This document shows, one piece after another, positions 7,857 through 17,491 of a stretch of 64,000 bases of DNA (its first letter is position 1; every line of letters starts with the position of its first letter). A program made the translations under genes and the position numbers. The stretch is taken from contig JBDIAO010000004.1 of assembly GCA_039812375.1 (NCBI GenBank), positions 9,444 through 73,443 of the forward strand, written 5' to 3'. This DNA is from JAGOME01 sp039812375 (lineage in GTDB: Bacteria > Actinomycetota > Actinomycetes > Actinomycetales > Dermatophilaceae). The notes below the pieces were generated by a model that saw nothing but the letters and a program-made list of their open reading frames with translations, ran no database searches and was not told the DNA's origin.

Positions 7857-9143
7857 ATGCCCCTGGACTACCCGATCCATGAGCGGATCCTGGACAACGG
7901 TCTACGGGTCATCGTCTCCCCGGACTCCACTGTCCCCAACGTCACGGTGAACATCTGGGTCGGTGTCGGCTCCCGTCACGAGGTGCCTGGACGCACCGGT
8001 CTGGCTCACCTCTTCGAGCACCTGATGTTCCAGGGGTCGCGCAACGTGGCCAGCGGCGAGCACTTCGAAGCCCTCATGGCGGTCGGCGGACGGCTGAATG
8101 CGACGACGTGGTTCGACCGCACGAACTACTTCGAGACCGTCCCCAAGGGCGCCCTCGATCTCGCCATGTGGCTCGAGGCCGACCGGCACGGTCATCTCCT
8201 CGACGCGGTCACCCAGGTCAATCTCGACAACCAGCGCGACGTCGTCAAGGAGGAGAAGCGGCAGCGATACGACAACCAGCCCTACGGGGATGCGCTCATC
8301 GAGTTGTATGCCGCGACCTTCCCACCCGAGCATCCCTACCATCACGCGACGATCGGGTCGATGGACGATCTTGACGCGGCGACACTCGCTGATGTGCATG
8401 CCTTCTTCAGGGCGCATTATGGCCCGAACAACACCGTCCTGACCCTCTGTGGGGACGTGCGGCCCGAGCAGGGGTTTGCCTCCGCCGAGCGCTACTTCGG
8501 TGGACTGACGCCGCTGACTCTGGGCCCCGACCCAGCCCCCGCGCCGCTCGGCCCACTGGAGATGCCCGTCGAGGTCGACCTGGTCCGCGGCGTGCCCAAC
8601 GACCGGGTGCAGATCGGCTTCCGGCTGCCCGTCGACGGCACCGCGGAGTTCCATGCCGGCGCCTTGGCCCTGGACGCCCTCGGCGGGCTCGCCTCGAGCC
8701 GACTCAGCCGCCGCCTGGTCCGAGCCGAGCACACGGCGCTGAGTGTGCACGCAGCCGCCTGGGGGCTCATCGGTGGCAACTCCCTCGGTCTGCTCGGCAT
8801 CGACCTCGCCCCGGGCGCCGACGTGGCCCACATCGACGAGGTGGTCGCCGCGGAACTCGACGCTTTCGCTCAGAGCGGTCCGACCGCGGTCGAACTCGAG
8901 GCCAGCCTGGCCCAAGCGGAGCGGGGATGGCTGCGGGCGCTGGCGAGTCAGGAGGAGCGAGCCGATCTGCTCAGTCAGCACGCGCTCCTCCTGGGGGACC
9001 CGCATCGGGTCAACACCTTCCTCGACGAACTAGCCGCACTGACCGCAGACGATGTCCGCGAAGCGGCCGCGTACTGGCTGCGCCCGCAGGCGCGCGCCAT
9101 CGTCCGGCATCTCGTGGCCGGCGACCGTGAGGACGCCGCATGA
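7857..9143 (+). CDS. M16 family zinc peptidase (catalytic subunit)
   Basis: The product has 428 residues with the pitrilysin-type inverted zinc motif HLFEH (His51, Glu54, His55) and the downstream glutamate region VVKEEKRQRYDNQPYG. The second half is the inactive M16 C-terminal domain (VPNDRVQIGFRLP). M16 enzymes of this size degrade peptides and usually work with a partner that lacks the zinc motif; the next gene encodes exactly that and overlaps this one by 4 bases (ATGA). Start ATG 7857 lies 44 bases after the preceding stop, with AGGG upstream. No signal peptide is seen, so it is probably cytoplasmic. Confidence 0.92.
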   Translation: MPLDYPIHERILDNGLRVIVSPDSTVPNVTVNIWVGVGSRHEVPGRTGLAHLFEHLMFQGSRNVASGEHFEALMAVGGRLNATTWFDRTNYFETVPKGALDLAMWLEADRHGHLLDAVTQVNLDNQRDVVKEEKRQRYDNQPYGDALIELYAATFPPEHPYHHATIGSMDDLDAATLADVHAFFRAHYGPNNTVLTLCGDVRPEQGFASAERYFGGLTPLTLGPDPAPAPLGPLEMPVEVDLVRGVPNDRVQIGFRLPVDGTAEFHAGALALDALGGLASSRLSRRLVRAEHTALSVHAAAWGLIGGNSLGLLGIDLAPGADVAHIDEVVAAELDAFAQSGPTAVELEASLAQAERGWLRALASQEERADLLSQHALLLGDPHRVNTFLDELAALTADDVREAAAYWLRPQARAIVRHLVAGDREDAA

Positions 9144-10579
9144 TGCCGGGGTCCGGCGGCCACAGCGTGTCGGGCGGCCTACCCCGCCCCGACGTCCAGG
9201 CGCCGGAGCCGTGGTCGTTCCCGACGCCGAGGGTGTCGACCCTGTCCAACGGCATCCGGGTTCTGCTTCACGACCTGCCCGGTCAGCACGTCATCGCAGT
9301 GCGCGTTGTCGTCCCCATCGCTCTGGCCGACGAGCCGCGCCACCTCGAGGGTGTGGCCGCGCTGACCGCCCGCCTGCTTGACGAGGGGGCGGGGGAGCAC
9401 TCGGCGGAGGAGTTCGCCGAGCTCCTCGAACGCTATGGGGTTGCTTTCGGTGCCGGGGTGATCGAGGGCGGCTTGAGCGCGGACCTGGAGGTTCCCGGGC
9501 GCCTCCTGCCCCAGGCACTGGGTCTGCTTTCCCTAGCCTTGCGGGCGCCGGCGTTCCCACCTGCGGAGGTGGAGCGCCTCGTGGCGACCCGGCTGGCCGA
9601 GTTCGCACAGGAGAGCGCCTCACCACCACATCGGGCCATGCGTGCGGTCATCGCCACGGTGTATGCCGCGAGCGAGCGGGCGTCGCGTCCCACCGCCGGC
9701 ACTCCGGAGACCGTCGGAGCGATCCATCGGGACGACATCGCCGCGTGGTTCCGGGAGCGGGTGGGTCCGACTGGGGCGACCGTCGTCGTCGCGGGGGACC
9801 TGTCGGCATACGACGTCGAGGCCCTGCTGGAGGACACGCTCGGTGGTTGGCACGCGCCGGAGCACCAGGCCCCGTCACCGCTGCGGGTCCCCGAGCGGGC
9901 GATGCAGGCAGGCCGGATCGTTCTGGTCGACCGTCCGGGGTCGGTGCAGGCCGAGATCGCGATCGCCGCCCCCGGACCGGACCGGAAGGTCCTCCCGGGC
10001 TGGGCCGAGTATCCGGTGCTCGCCTATATCCTCGGCGGCTCCCCGTCGGCACGCATCGACGCGGTCCTGCGGGAGGAGAAGGGATACACCTATGGGATGC
10101 GGTCGATGTTCCGGCACCGGCCCGCAGGAGGCATGTTCCTGGTCTCCGGCTCGGTGCGCACCGAGGTGGCGGCGGAGTCGCTGGGTATCCTGCTGGACCT
10201 GCTCGACACCCTGGACAGCGGCGTCAGCGAGGATGAACTGCGCAGTGGAGTCGACTACATAGCGCGGACTGCACCGGGGCGGTATGCCACGGCCGACGCG
10301 GTGGCCGACGAGTCCGCGGGCCTGGCCCTCGAGGGGCTGCCCGTCGAGTTCCCGACGGCGAACCTGCGTCGGATGGAGGCGCTGACCACTGGCGACATCG
10401 ACAATGCGTGGGGCCGCACCCGCGCCTCCGACTGGACCGTCGTCATCGTCGGTGATGCCGTTACCCTGGCGGATCCGTTGCGCGCCCTGGGGTGTGGTGA
10501 GGTGGACGTGGTCGCCGTCGACGACCACGATGGGCAGGAGCCGTCGGATCCTGGCCGGCCTGACCCGCTGGACCCCTAG
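9140..10579 (+). CDS. M16 family peptidase-like partner subunit (no HxxEH)
   Basis: The product has 479 residues and the same two-domain fold signature (VSTLSNGIRVLLHDLPGQ at the start; VLAYILGGSPSARIDAVLREEKGYTYGMRS in the second half). The stretch where the zinc motif should be reads HLEGVAALTARLLDEG, so His and Glu ligands are missing. In heterodimeric M16 peptidases this subunit closes the chamber and binds substrate through the R/Y motif (here Y-T-Y-G-M-R). The gene is translationally coupled to the upstream catalytic subunit. Its stop shares CTAG with the hisN stop on the other strand. Confidence 0.9.
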   Translation: MMPGSGGHSVSGGLPRPDVQAPEPWSFPTPRVSTLSNGIRVLLHDLPGQHVIAVRVVVPIALADEPRHLEGVAALTARLLDEGAGEHSAEEFAELLERYGVAFGAGVIEGGLSADLEVPGRLLPQALGLLSLALRAPAFPPAEVERLVATRLAEFAQESASPPHRAMRAVIATVYAASERASRPTAGTPETVGAIHRDDIAAWFRERVGPTGATVVVAGDLSAYDVEALLEDTLGGWHAPEHQAPSPLRVPERAMQAGRIVLVDRPGSVQAEIAIAAPGPDRKVLPGWAEYPVLAYILGGSPSARIDAVLREEKGYTYGMRSMFRHRPAGGMFLVSGSVRTEVAAESLGILLDLLDTLDSGVSEDELRSGVDYIARTAPGRYATADAVADESAGLALEGLPVEFPTANLRRMEALTTGDIDNAWGRTRASDWTVVIVGDAVTLADPLRALGCGEVDVVAVDDHDGQEPSDPGRPDPLDP

Positions 10580-11361
10580 CCGGAGACTCCGATCCGGGCG
10601 AGGACCTCATCGTGCAGCAGGCCGTTGGTGGCCACGGCATTGCCTCCAAAGCAGCCGTCCACACCGGCCAGCGAGGTGAATCGGCCACCGGCCTCGGTGA
10701 CCACCGGCACGAGGGCCGCCATGTCATAGAGTCCGAGTTCTGGCTCGGCAGCGATGTCGACTGCCCCCTCCGCGAGCAGCATGTAGGACCAGAAGTCGCC
10801 GAAGGCGCGATCCCGCCAGCACGACCCGAGCAAGTCGACCATTGCCTCCTGCCGGTCGACCCCCGACCATGAGGTGACGCTTGAGATGGAGATCGAGGCG
10901 TGCGCGATGTCCCGTACCGCGGAGACCCGCAGGGGATGGGCTGAGGTGAGGCTGCGACCGGCATACGCACCCTGGCCCTTGGCCGCCCACCAGCGACGTC
11001 CAAGGGCTGGCGCGTCGACGAGCCCGACGACCGGATCGTCGCCGTCGAGGAGCGCGATGAGAGTTGCCCAGACGGGCACCCCACGCACGTAGTTGTGCGT
11101 CCCGTCGATGGGGTCGAGAACCCATCGACGCGGCCCGTGACCGGTGGGGGCGAATTCCTCCCCGAGCACAGCATCGCGGGGGCGGGCACGCCGCAGCTGG
11201 GCTCGCAGATACTCCTCAGCTGCCCGGTCCGCGTCGCTGACCAGGGTGAGATCCGGCTTTGACTCGACGACGAGGTCGCTGGCCCGGAAGCGGCTCATGG
11301 TGATCTGCGCCGTCGCGTCGGCGAGGACATGGGCGAGCCGGAGGTCATCGTCATAGGTCAC
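10576..11361 (-). CDS. hisN: Histidinol-phosphatase, inositol monophosphatase family
   Basis: The product is 261 residues of the inositol monophosphatase fold. The metal-binding motifs are visible: VLGEEF and WVLDPIDGTHNY, and the C-terminal ELGLYDMAALVPVVTEAGG. In actinobacteria the member encoded next to rsgA and aroA serves as histidinol-phosphatase in histidine synthesis, which is why I prefer HisN over a generic phosphatase; other substrates remain possible. The GTG start at 11361 begins MTYDDDLRLAH. Here the usual neighbour rsgA is separated by the inserted five-gene ABC importer. Confidence 0.87.
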   Translation of the reverse strand: MTYDDDLRLAHVLADATAQITMSRFRASDLVVESKPDLTLVSDADRAAEEYLRAQLRRARPRDAVLGEEFAPTGHGPRRWVLDPIDGTHNYVRGVPVWATLIALLDGDDPVVGLVDAPALGRRWWAAKGQGAYAGRSLTSAHPLRVSAVRDIAHASISISSVTSWSGVDRQEAMVDLLGSCWRDRAFGDFWSYMLLAEGAVDIAAEPELGLYDMAALVPVVTEAGGRFTSLAGVDGCFGGNAVATNGLLHDEVLARIGVSG

Positions 11362-11596
11362 CCCCCGCACGCTAGCGGCACGGGTCCCTCTAGCCGGTAT
11401 GCCGTGCCGGCGCCTCCCGTGGCACGTCACAATAGGGTCTCGGTCGCAGGGAGAACTCCCCGAAACTCCTGTGGATCGTCTTACATGGTGGCAGCGCCTT
11501 GAGCGGCGTTCCGGGCGTGCCCGGGCCCAGAAGGGCTCATTGGAGAAGCCGGCTGCGATTTTCGCGGCCGGGACGACGACCAACAGGAGGACTCCT

Positions 11597-13249
11597 ATGC
11601 GAGGATCGACTCGCACGGTGCTCGTGGCCGGCGCGGCTGCCACAGCCCTGCTCGCCGCCGGATGCGGTGGCGGTAGCACCAGCGGATCGGGTGGCTCAGG
11701 TGGCGCCGGCGGTGACATCACCGTCCGGGGTTGCAACCCGCAGAACCCGCTCATCCCGAGCAACACGACCGAGACCTGCGGCGGCAATGTCATCGACGCG
11801 GCCTTTGCCAAGCTCATCCACTACAACCCGGAGAACGCCAAGCCGGAGAACGACATCGCCGAGTCCATCGAGACCAGCGACAACCAGAACTTCACGGTCA
11901 AGCTGGTCCACGGCTACAAGTTCCAGGACGGCACCGAGGTGAAGGCGAAGAACTTCGTCGACGCCTGGAACTATGCCGCATACGGTCCCAACGCCCAGTC
12001 TTCCGGCTACTTCATGGAGCCGATCGAGGGCTATGGCGACACCCAGTGCACCGGTCCGGCGGATGCTGCCGACCCGTGTGCCGGTGATGGTGTGCCCAAG
12101 TCCAAGGAGATGACCGGCCTCAAGGTCGTCGACGACTACACCTTCACGATCGCCACCAGCGAGAAGGTTTCCAACCTGCCGATCCGCCTGGGCTACAGTG
12201 CCTTCTCCCCGCTGCCGGACAAGTTCTTCGCCGACCCCAAGGCCTTCGGTGATATGCCGATCGGCGCCGGTCCCTACCAGGTCGTCAAGTGGGACAAGGA
12301 CCAGCAGATCGTCCTGAAGAAGTTCGCCGACTACGCCGGCAAGTTCGGTGGCAAGGTCGACGGGATCACCTTCAAGATCTACCAGGACTCCGACTCCGCC
12401 TACAACGACGTGATCGCCAACCAGCTCGACATCACCGACGAGATCCCGACCTCGGCGATGATCGACAACAAGTTCAAGCAGGACCTGCCCGATCGCAACG
12501 CGCAGAAGGAGACCGGCGTCATCCAGACGATCACTTTCGCGCCGGTCAAGGTGGACCCGGCATATGCCAAGCCGGAACTGCGCAAGGCGATCTCCGAGGC
12601 GATCAACCGGGACGAGATCATCAAGCAGATCTTTAATAACACCCGGACACCGGCAACCGGTTGGGTCTCCCCGGTCGTCGACGGTTACAAGCCGAACCAG
12701 TGTGGCGATGCCTGCACGTTCAACGCGGCCAAGGCCAAGTCCGACTTCGAGGCGGCAGGTGGCTTCCAAGGCACGATGACGTTGTCCTACAACGCTGACG
12801 CCTCGCACAAGGACTGGACCGAGGCGACCTGCAACTCGATCAAGCAGGCGCTCGGGGTCGAGTGCAACGCGGTCGGCGTTGTTGACTTCAAGACCTTCCG
12901 CACCCAGATCAAGAAGCGGGAGATGAAGGGCATGTTCCGCACCGGCTGGCAGATGGACTACCCGTCGATCGAGAACTTCCTCTCGCCGATCTACCGGACC
13001 GGCGCCTCGTCGAACGACGGTGACTACTCCAACCCTGACTTCGACAAGCTCCTCACCGAGGCTGCGGCTGCCCCCGACCTGGCTGACGCGAACAAGCTGT
13101 ACCAGGAGGCCGAGGCGCTGCTCGCCAAGGACATGCCCTCGATCCCGATGTGGTACAGCAAGACGACGATGGGCTGGTCTGACCGGGTCACCGACGTCAA
13201 GATCACCCCGTTCGGCACCATCGACTTCACCTCGGTCTCGGTGAAGTGA
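11597..13249 (+). CDS. ABC transporter substrate-binding lipoprotein, family 5 (peptide type)
   Basis: The product has 550 residues. A lipobox (LLAAGCGGG, Cys at about residue 19) after a short signal peptide indicates an outer-face lipoprotein. The rest is a family 5 solute-binding protein (peptide/nickel class), with YGPNAQSSGYFMEPIEGYGD and NCxSIKQALGVEC-like regions. It would deliver oligopeptides to the permeases encoded downstream. The ATG is preceded by a strong AGGAGG. The 235-base region upstream should hold the operon promoter. Lysine and aspartate codon choice (AAG, GAC) is unusually uniform, typical of a highly expressed gene. Confidence 0.92.
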   Translation: MRGSTRTVLVAGAAATALLAAGCGGGSTSGSGGSGGAGGDITVRGCNPQNPLIPSNTTETCGGNVIDAAFAKLIHYNPENAKPENDIAESIETSDNQNFTVKLVHGYKFQDGTEVKAKNFVDAWNYAAYGPNAQSSGYFMEPIEGYGDTQCTGPADAADPCAGDGVPKSKEMTGLKVVDDYTFTIATSEKVSNLPIRLGYSAFSPLPDKFFADPKAFGDMPIGAGPYQVVKWDKDQQIVLKKFADYAGKFGGKVDGITFKIYQDSDSAYNDVIANQLDITDEIPTSAMIDNKFKQDLPDRNAQKETGVIQTITFAPVKVDPAYAKPELRKAISEAINRDEIIKQIFNNTRTPATGWVSPVVDGYKPNQCGDACTFNAAKAKSDFEAAGGFQGTMTLSYNADASHKDWTEATCNSIKQALGVECNAVGVVDFKTFRTQIKKREMKGMFRTGWQMDYPSIENFLSPIYRTGASSNDGDYSNPDFDKLLTEAAAAPDLADANKLYQEAEALLAKDMPSIPMWYSKTTMGWSDRVTDVKITPFGTIDFTSVSVK

Positions 13250-13314
13250 TTCGAGCCGTGATGCGATGAGGTGACCTGAGGCCCCTGTTTGGGGCCATGG
13301 CCCTCGACCATCGA

Positions 13315-13361
13315 ACGTACCAGCGGCCTGCCGGCGCCTCGCCGGCAGGCCGCTGGTACGT
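13315..13361 (+). terminator. Strong hairpin between binding-protein and permease genes
   Basis: A perfect 21-bp stem beginning ACGTACCAGCGGCC, with loop GCCTC, lies 65 bases after the binding-protein stop. No T tract follows. It probably acts as an attenuator or mRNA stabiliser that lets the binding protein be made in excess over the membrane components. Confidence 0.75.
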
Positions 13362-13498
13362 TGTCGAGCAATTTCCGCGGAATATCGACGCGATCACCGA
13401 GCGATAACCGTGCATCCGCGCGGCACCTCCAGTAGGTTCAACCCGTGCCGTCTCCCTCGGATCAGGCTGTGGGTGCGACATGAGATCCAGGAGGTGAC

Positions 13499-14425
13499 AT
13501 GACCACCTACATCATCCGGCGGCTGCTGCAGATGATCCCGGTGATCCTCGGGGCGACGTTCCTGATCTATGCGATGGTCTTTGCCTTGCCCGGAGACCCG
13601 ACGGCCGGCAAGTGCGGGGAGCGTCCCTGCCCACCGGCATACGTGGCGGAGTTCAAGAAGGAGTACAACCTCAACGACCCGCTCCTGATCCAATATGCCA
13701 AGTACCTCGGCAAGCTGGTCCAGGGGGACTTCGGGAAGAACTTCAACGGGGTCCCGGTCGCCGACGACCTCAAGATGCGCTATCCCACGACGGCCAAGCT
13801 TGCTCTCATCGCGGTGTCCTTCGAGATCGTCATCGGCATCGCTGCCGGCATCGTCACCGGTGTGCGCAAGGGGGGATTCCTCGACAACCTCGTCTTGGTC
13901 TCCACCCTGGTGCTCATCTCGATCCCGACCTTCGTCATCGGTGCGGTTGCGCAGTACTTCCTCGGGGTCAAGCTGGGGTGGTTCCCGGTCACCGCCGGCG
14001 CCAACCCCTCATGGTATGCCCTGCTGTTACCCGGGATGGTCCTGGGAGCGCTCTCGGTGGCGTATGTCGCCCGGCTCACCCGGACCAACCTCGTGGAGAA
14101 CCTGCGGGCAGACTATGTGCGCACTGCCACCGCCAAGGGCCTCACGCGGAGCCGAGCAGTCGGTCTGCACGCGTTGCGCAACTCGCTCATCCCGGTCATC
14201 ACGTTCATCGGCTTCGACTTCGGTGGCCTGCTGGGCGGGGCGATCGTCACCGAACGGATCTTCAACATCCCGGGAGTCGGTGGCTATATCTACCAGCGGA
14301 TCAACCTGCGCGACGGTGCGGCAGTGGTCGGTGCAGTGACCGTCCTCGTCCTGATCTATCTGCTGGTCAACCTGCTGGTCGACCTCCTCTACGGCCTGCT
14401 CGACCCGAGGATCAGCCATGACTGA
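13499..14425 (+). CDS. ABC transporter permease (OppB/DppB type)
   Basis: The product has 308 residues and about six membrane spans. It begins with the typical MTTYIIRRLLQMIPVILGATFLIYAMVFALPGDP and carries the EAA-type loop VRTATAKGLTRSRAVGLHALRNSLIPVI that contacts the ATPase. The GTG-free ATG start has AGGAGG at ideal distance. It overlaps the next permease gene by 8 bases. Confidence 0.94.
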   Translation: MTTYIIRRLLQMIPVILGATFLIYAMVFALPGDPTAGKCGERPCPPAYVAEFKKEYNLNDPLLIQYAKYLGKLVQGDFGKNFNGVPVADDLKMRYPTTAKLALIAVSFEIVIGIAAGIVTGVRKGGFLDNLVLVSTLVLISIPTFVIGAVAQYFLGVKLGWFPVTAGANPSWYALLLPGMVLGALSVAYVARLTRTNLVENLRADYVRTATAKGLTRSRAVGLHALRNSLIPVITFIGFDFGGLLGGAIVTERIFNIPGVGGYIYQRINLRDGAAVVGAVTVLVLIYLLVNLLVDLLYGLLDPRISHD

Positions 14426-15353
14426 CGCTGCGATCGCGGAACTCACGACACCTCCGGACCCCTTCGACGCCGGTGGCGACGTCGGTGAGGCCCGCTCACT
14501 GGCCTCCGACGCCTGGCGGTCGATGCGGCGCAACCCGATGTTCTGGATCTCGGCGAGCATGATCTTCGTCTTCGTCCTGATGGCCATCTGGCCCAGTCTG
14601 TTCACCAGCATCGACCCCACCGAGGCGGTTCTGTCCAAGAGCAGGGCCAAGCCCAGTGCTGACGCGTGGTTCGGCCGCAACATCCAGGGATACGACATCT
14701 ATGCCCGGTGCATCTATGGTGCCCGTTCGTCGATCCTCGTCGGACTGCTGGCCACCAGCGGCACGGTGATCATCGGGTCGGCCATGGGTGTGATCGAGGG
14801 ATACCGGGGCGGCTGGGTCGATGCGGTGCTCTCGCGCATCGGTGACGTCTTCTTCGCCATCCCGCTGCTCCTCGGTGCGATCATCATCCTCGTCTCGCTG
14901 CCGCAGGCGTTCTCCTCGAGCTACATCCTCATCGTGCTCAAGGTCGCCATCGCCCTCATCGTGCTCGGCTGGCCGAGCATCGCCCGGCTCATGCGCAGCA
15001 GCGTCATCCAGGTCAAGCCCAACGACTACGTCCAGGCTGCCCGGGCCCTGGGTGCCAGCCCGTGGCGGGTCGTGCGCTCGCACATCCTGCCCAACGCCCT
15101 GGCCCCGGTCATCGTGGTCTCGACGATCAACCTCGGTGCCTACATCGCTGCCGAGGCGACCTTGTCCTTCCTCGGGATCGGCCTGCAACCCCCAGCGATC
15201 TCGTGGGGGATCGACATCAGCTCGGCCATCGTCGGTCTGCGGACCACGCCACACATGCTCTTCTTCCCGAGCCTGTTCCTGTCGCTGACCGTCCTCGCCT
15301 TCATCATGCTCGGTGACGTGGTCCGCGACGCCATCGACCCGAAGAACCGGTGA
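14418..15353 (+). CDS. ABC transporter permease (OppC/DppC type)
   Basis: The product has 311 residues, with a soluble N-terminus (DVGEARSLASDAWRSMRRNP, typical OppC), then about six spans. The EAA loop reads VQAARALGASPWRVVRSHILPNALAPVIV. It forms the heterodimeric channel with the preceding permease. The start overlaps the upstream gene by 8 bases, implying translational coupling. Confidence 0.94.
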   Translation: MTDAAIAELTTPPDPFDAGGDVGEARSLASDAWRSMRRNPMFWISASMIFVFVLMAIWPSLFTSIDPTEAVLSKSRAKPSADAWFGRNIQGYDIYARCIYGARSSILVGLLATSGTVIIGSAMGVIEGYRGGWVDAVLSRIGDVFFAIPLLLGAIIILVSLPQAFSSSYILIVLKVAIALIVLGWPSIARLMRSSVIQVKPNDYVQAARALGASPWRVVRSHILPNALAPVIVVSTINLGAYIAAEATLSFLGIGLQPPAISWGIDISSAIVGLRTTPHMLFFPSLFLSLTVLAFIMLGDVVRDAIDPKNR

Positions 15354-15363
15354 GAGGGCTTCG

Positions 15364-16401
15364 ATGACTACCACGAGCGAGTCCAGGACCACGCATCACG
15401 GGACGCAGTACGTGCCCCAGGACGGGTTACTCCTCGACGTCGAGGACCTCCACGTCGAGTTCCACACCGAGGACGGGGTAGCCAAGGCGATCAACGGGGT
15501 GTCCTTCCAGCTCCGGCAGGGGGAGACCCTGGCGATCCTCGGCGAGTCCGGATCGGGCAAGTCGGTGACCGCCCAGGCCATCATGGGCATCCTCGACATG
15601 CCACCGGCCAAGATTCCTAAGGGTTATATCCGATACTGCGGCCAAGACCTGCTGACGATGCCCGAGGACCAGCGGCGCCGGACCCGTGGGCCCGAGGTCT
15701 CGATGATCTTCCAGGACGCGCTGTCCTCGCTCAATCCGGTGTTCCCGGTCGGGTGGCAGATCGCCGAGATGTTCCGCAAGCACCGCGGGATGAACAAGTC
15801 CGACGCGATGGAGCAGGCGCTGCGCCTGATGAAACGGGTGCAGATCCCGGCGGCGGACGTGCGGATCAAGCAGTACCCGCACCAGTTCTCCGGGGGCATG
15901 CGGCAGCGGATCATGATCGCCATGGCGATCGCGCTGGACCCGGCGGTCCTTATCGCCGACGAGCCGACGACCGCCCTTGACGTTACTGTCCAGGCGCAGA
16001 TCATGGCGCTGCTCGAGGAGCTCCAGCAGGAGCGGCAGATGGGGCTGATCCTGATCACCCACGACCTCGGCGTCGTCGCCGACGTCGCGGACCGGATCGC
16101 CGTGATGTATGCCGGTCGCCTGGTGGAGACCGCGGACATCCTCCCTCTCTATGCCAAGCCGGCTCATCCCTACACCAAGGGCCTGCTCGACTCCATCCCA
16201 CGCCTGGACCAGAAGGGCCAGACCCTGGCGGCGATCGGCGGCCTGCCCCCGAACCTGCTTCGGATCCCTGCCGGATGTGCGTTCAACCCGCGGTGCCCGA
16301 TCGCACAGGACATCTGCCGGCGCGAGGTGCCCGAGTTGCGCGAGGTCGCCCCCGGCCGGTTCTCGGCCTGCCACTTTGCCGAGGAGGTGCTCAATGGCTG
16401 A
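15364..16401 (+). CDS. Peptide-type ABC transporter ATP-binding protein (OppD type)
   Basis: The product has 345 residues. Walker A is GESGSGKS, the signature is FSGGMRQR, Walker B is VLIADEPTTALDV and the switch histidine is ITHDLG. The C-terminal oligopeptide-transporter extension contains the cysteine set FNPRCPIAQDICRREVPELREV, which in this family binds an iron-sulfur cluster. ATG 15364 follows GAGAGGG. The 3' end overlaps the next ATPase gene by 8 bases. Confidence 0.94.
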   Translation: MTTTSESRTTHHGTQYVPQDGLLLDVEDLHVEFHTEDGVAKAINGVSFQLRQGETLAILGESGSGKSVTAQAIMGILDMPPAKIPKGYIRYCGQDLLTMPEDQRRRTRGPEVSMIFQDALSSLNPVFPVGWQIAEMFRKHRGMNKSDAMEQALRLMKRVQIPAADVRIKQYPHQFSGGMRQRIMIAMAIALDPAVLIADEPTTALDVTVQAQIMALLEELQQERQMGLILITHDLGVVADVADRIAVMYAGRLVETADILPLYAKPAHPYTKGLLDSIPRLDQKGQTLAAIGGLPPNLLRIPAGCAFNPRCPIAQDICRREVPELREVAPGRFSACHFAEEVLNG

Positions 16402-17479
16402 AGTCATCCTCAGTGCCCAGGGCCTGAAGAAGTACTACCCGATCAAGACCGGCGTCATGCGCCGCACCACCGGTCACGTCAAGGCAGTGGACGGAGTCTC
16501 ATTTGACCTGCACCGGGGAGAGACCCTCGGCATCGTCGGTGAGTCTGGGTGTGGGAAGTCCACTCTGGGCCGGCTTCTGATGCGGCTCGAGGAGCCCACC
16601 GAGGGACAGGTGGTCTTCGAGGGTAAGGAGATGCACAAGACGAGCGCCCGGGAGATGCGGGCCCTGCGCCGGGACATCCAGATCGTCTTCCAGGATCCCT
16701 ACACCTCGCTCAACCCCCGGATGACGGTCGGCGACATCATCGGTGAGCCCCTGGAGATCCACCCTGACATCGTCCCCAAGGGGGGGCGGCGGCGTCGGGT
16801 CCAGGATCTGCTCGACTTCGTCGGGCTCAACCCGGAGCACATCAACCGATACCCGCACCAGTTCTCCGGCGGCCAGCGCCAGCGGATCGGCATCGCCCGC
16901 GGGATCGCCCTCAACCCCAAGGTTCTGATCTGCGACGAGCCGGTCTCGGCCCTCGACGTCTCCGTCCAGGCCCAGGTCGTCAACCTCATGGAGAAGCTCC
17001 AGGACGAGCTCGGCCTGGCCTATGTCTTCATCGCGCACGACCTGTCGGTGGTCCGGCACATCTCCGACCGGGTCGGGGTCATGTATCTCGGGATGATGGC
17101 CGAGCTCGGCACTGAAGAGCAGGTGTATGAGCGCCCCACCCATCCCTACACCCAGGCACTGCTCTCCGCGGTTCCGGTGCCGGATCCGACCCTGCGGGGC
17201 AAGCGGGAGCAGATCGTCCTCGTCGGGGATGTCCCCTCGCCGGCCAACCCGCCATCCGGCTGCCGGTTCCACACCCGATGCTGGAAGGCCCAGGAGATCT
17301 GCAGCGTCGAGGTGCCTCCGCTCATCCAGCGGCCGGACGGCGTCAGTGAGCACGAGAGCGCCTGCCACTTCGCGGAGCCACGGGTGGTCGTCGCTGCGAT
17401 CGAGGAGGAGCCTGCCGCGGGCCGGTCCACCGACACCGACGCGGGGTCGGCCGGGGGAGCCGCAATCGTCACCGACTGA
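16394..17479 (+). CDS. Peptide-type ABC transporter ATP-binding protein (OppF type)
   Basis: The product has 361 residues: Walker A GESGCGKS, signature FSGGQRQRIGIARGIAL, Walker B VLICDEPVSALDV, switch IAHDLS, and the C-terminal cysteine motif FHTRCWKAQEICSVEVP. A variable acidic tail follows. It pairs with the preceding ATPase, completing a five-gene importer. Its stop lies inside an 18-bp palindrome that also contains the stop of the convergent rsgA gene. Confidence 0.94.
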   Translation: MAEVILSAQGLKKYYPIKTGVMRRTTGHVKAVDGVSFDLHRGETLGIVGESGCGKSTLGRLLMRLEEPTEGQVVFEGKEMHKTSAREMRALRRDIQIVFQDPYTSLNPRMTVGDIIGEPLEIHPDIVPKGGRRRRVQDLLDFVGLNPEHINRYPHQFSGGQRQRIGIARGIALNPKVLICDEPVSALDVSVQAQVVNLMEKLQDELGLAYVFIAHDLSVVRHISDRVGVMYLGMMAELGTEEQVYERPTHPYTQALLSAVPVPDPTLRGKREQIVLVGDVPSPANPPSGCRFHTRCWKAQEICSVEVPPLIQRPDGVSEHESACHFAEPRVVVAAIEEEPAAGRSTDTDAGSAGGAAIVTD

Positions 17480-17491
17480 ACCGGTTCAGTC
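17474..17491. other. 18-bp perfect palindrome spanning both stops of convergent genes
   Basis: GACTGAACCGGTTCAGTC reads the same on both strands and places TGA of the ATPase gene (17477-17479) and TGA of rsgA (17486-17488) symmetrically. It may serve as a minimal bidirectional terminator, since there is no other space between the genes. Confidence 0.8.
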
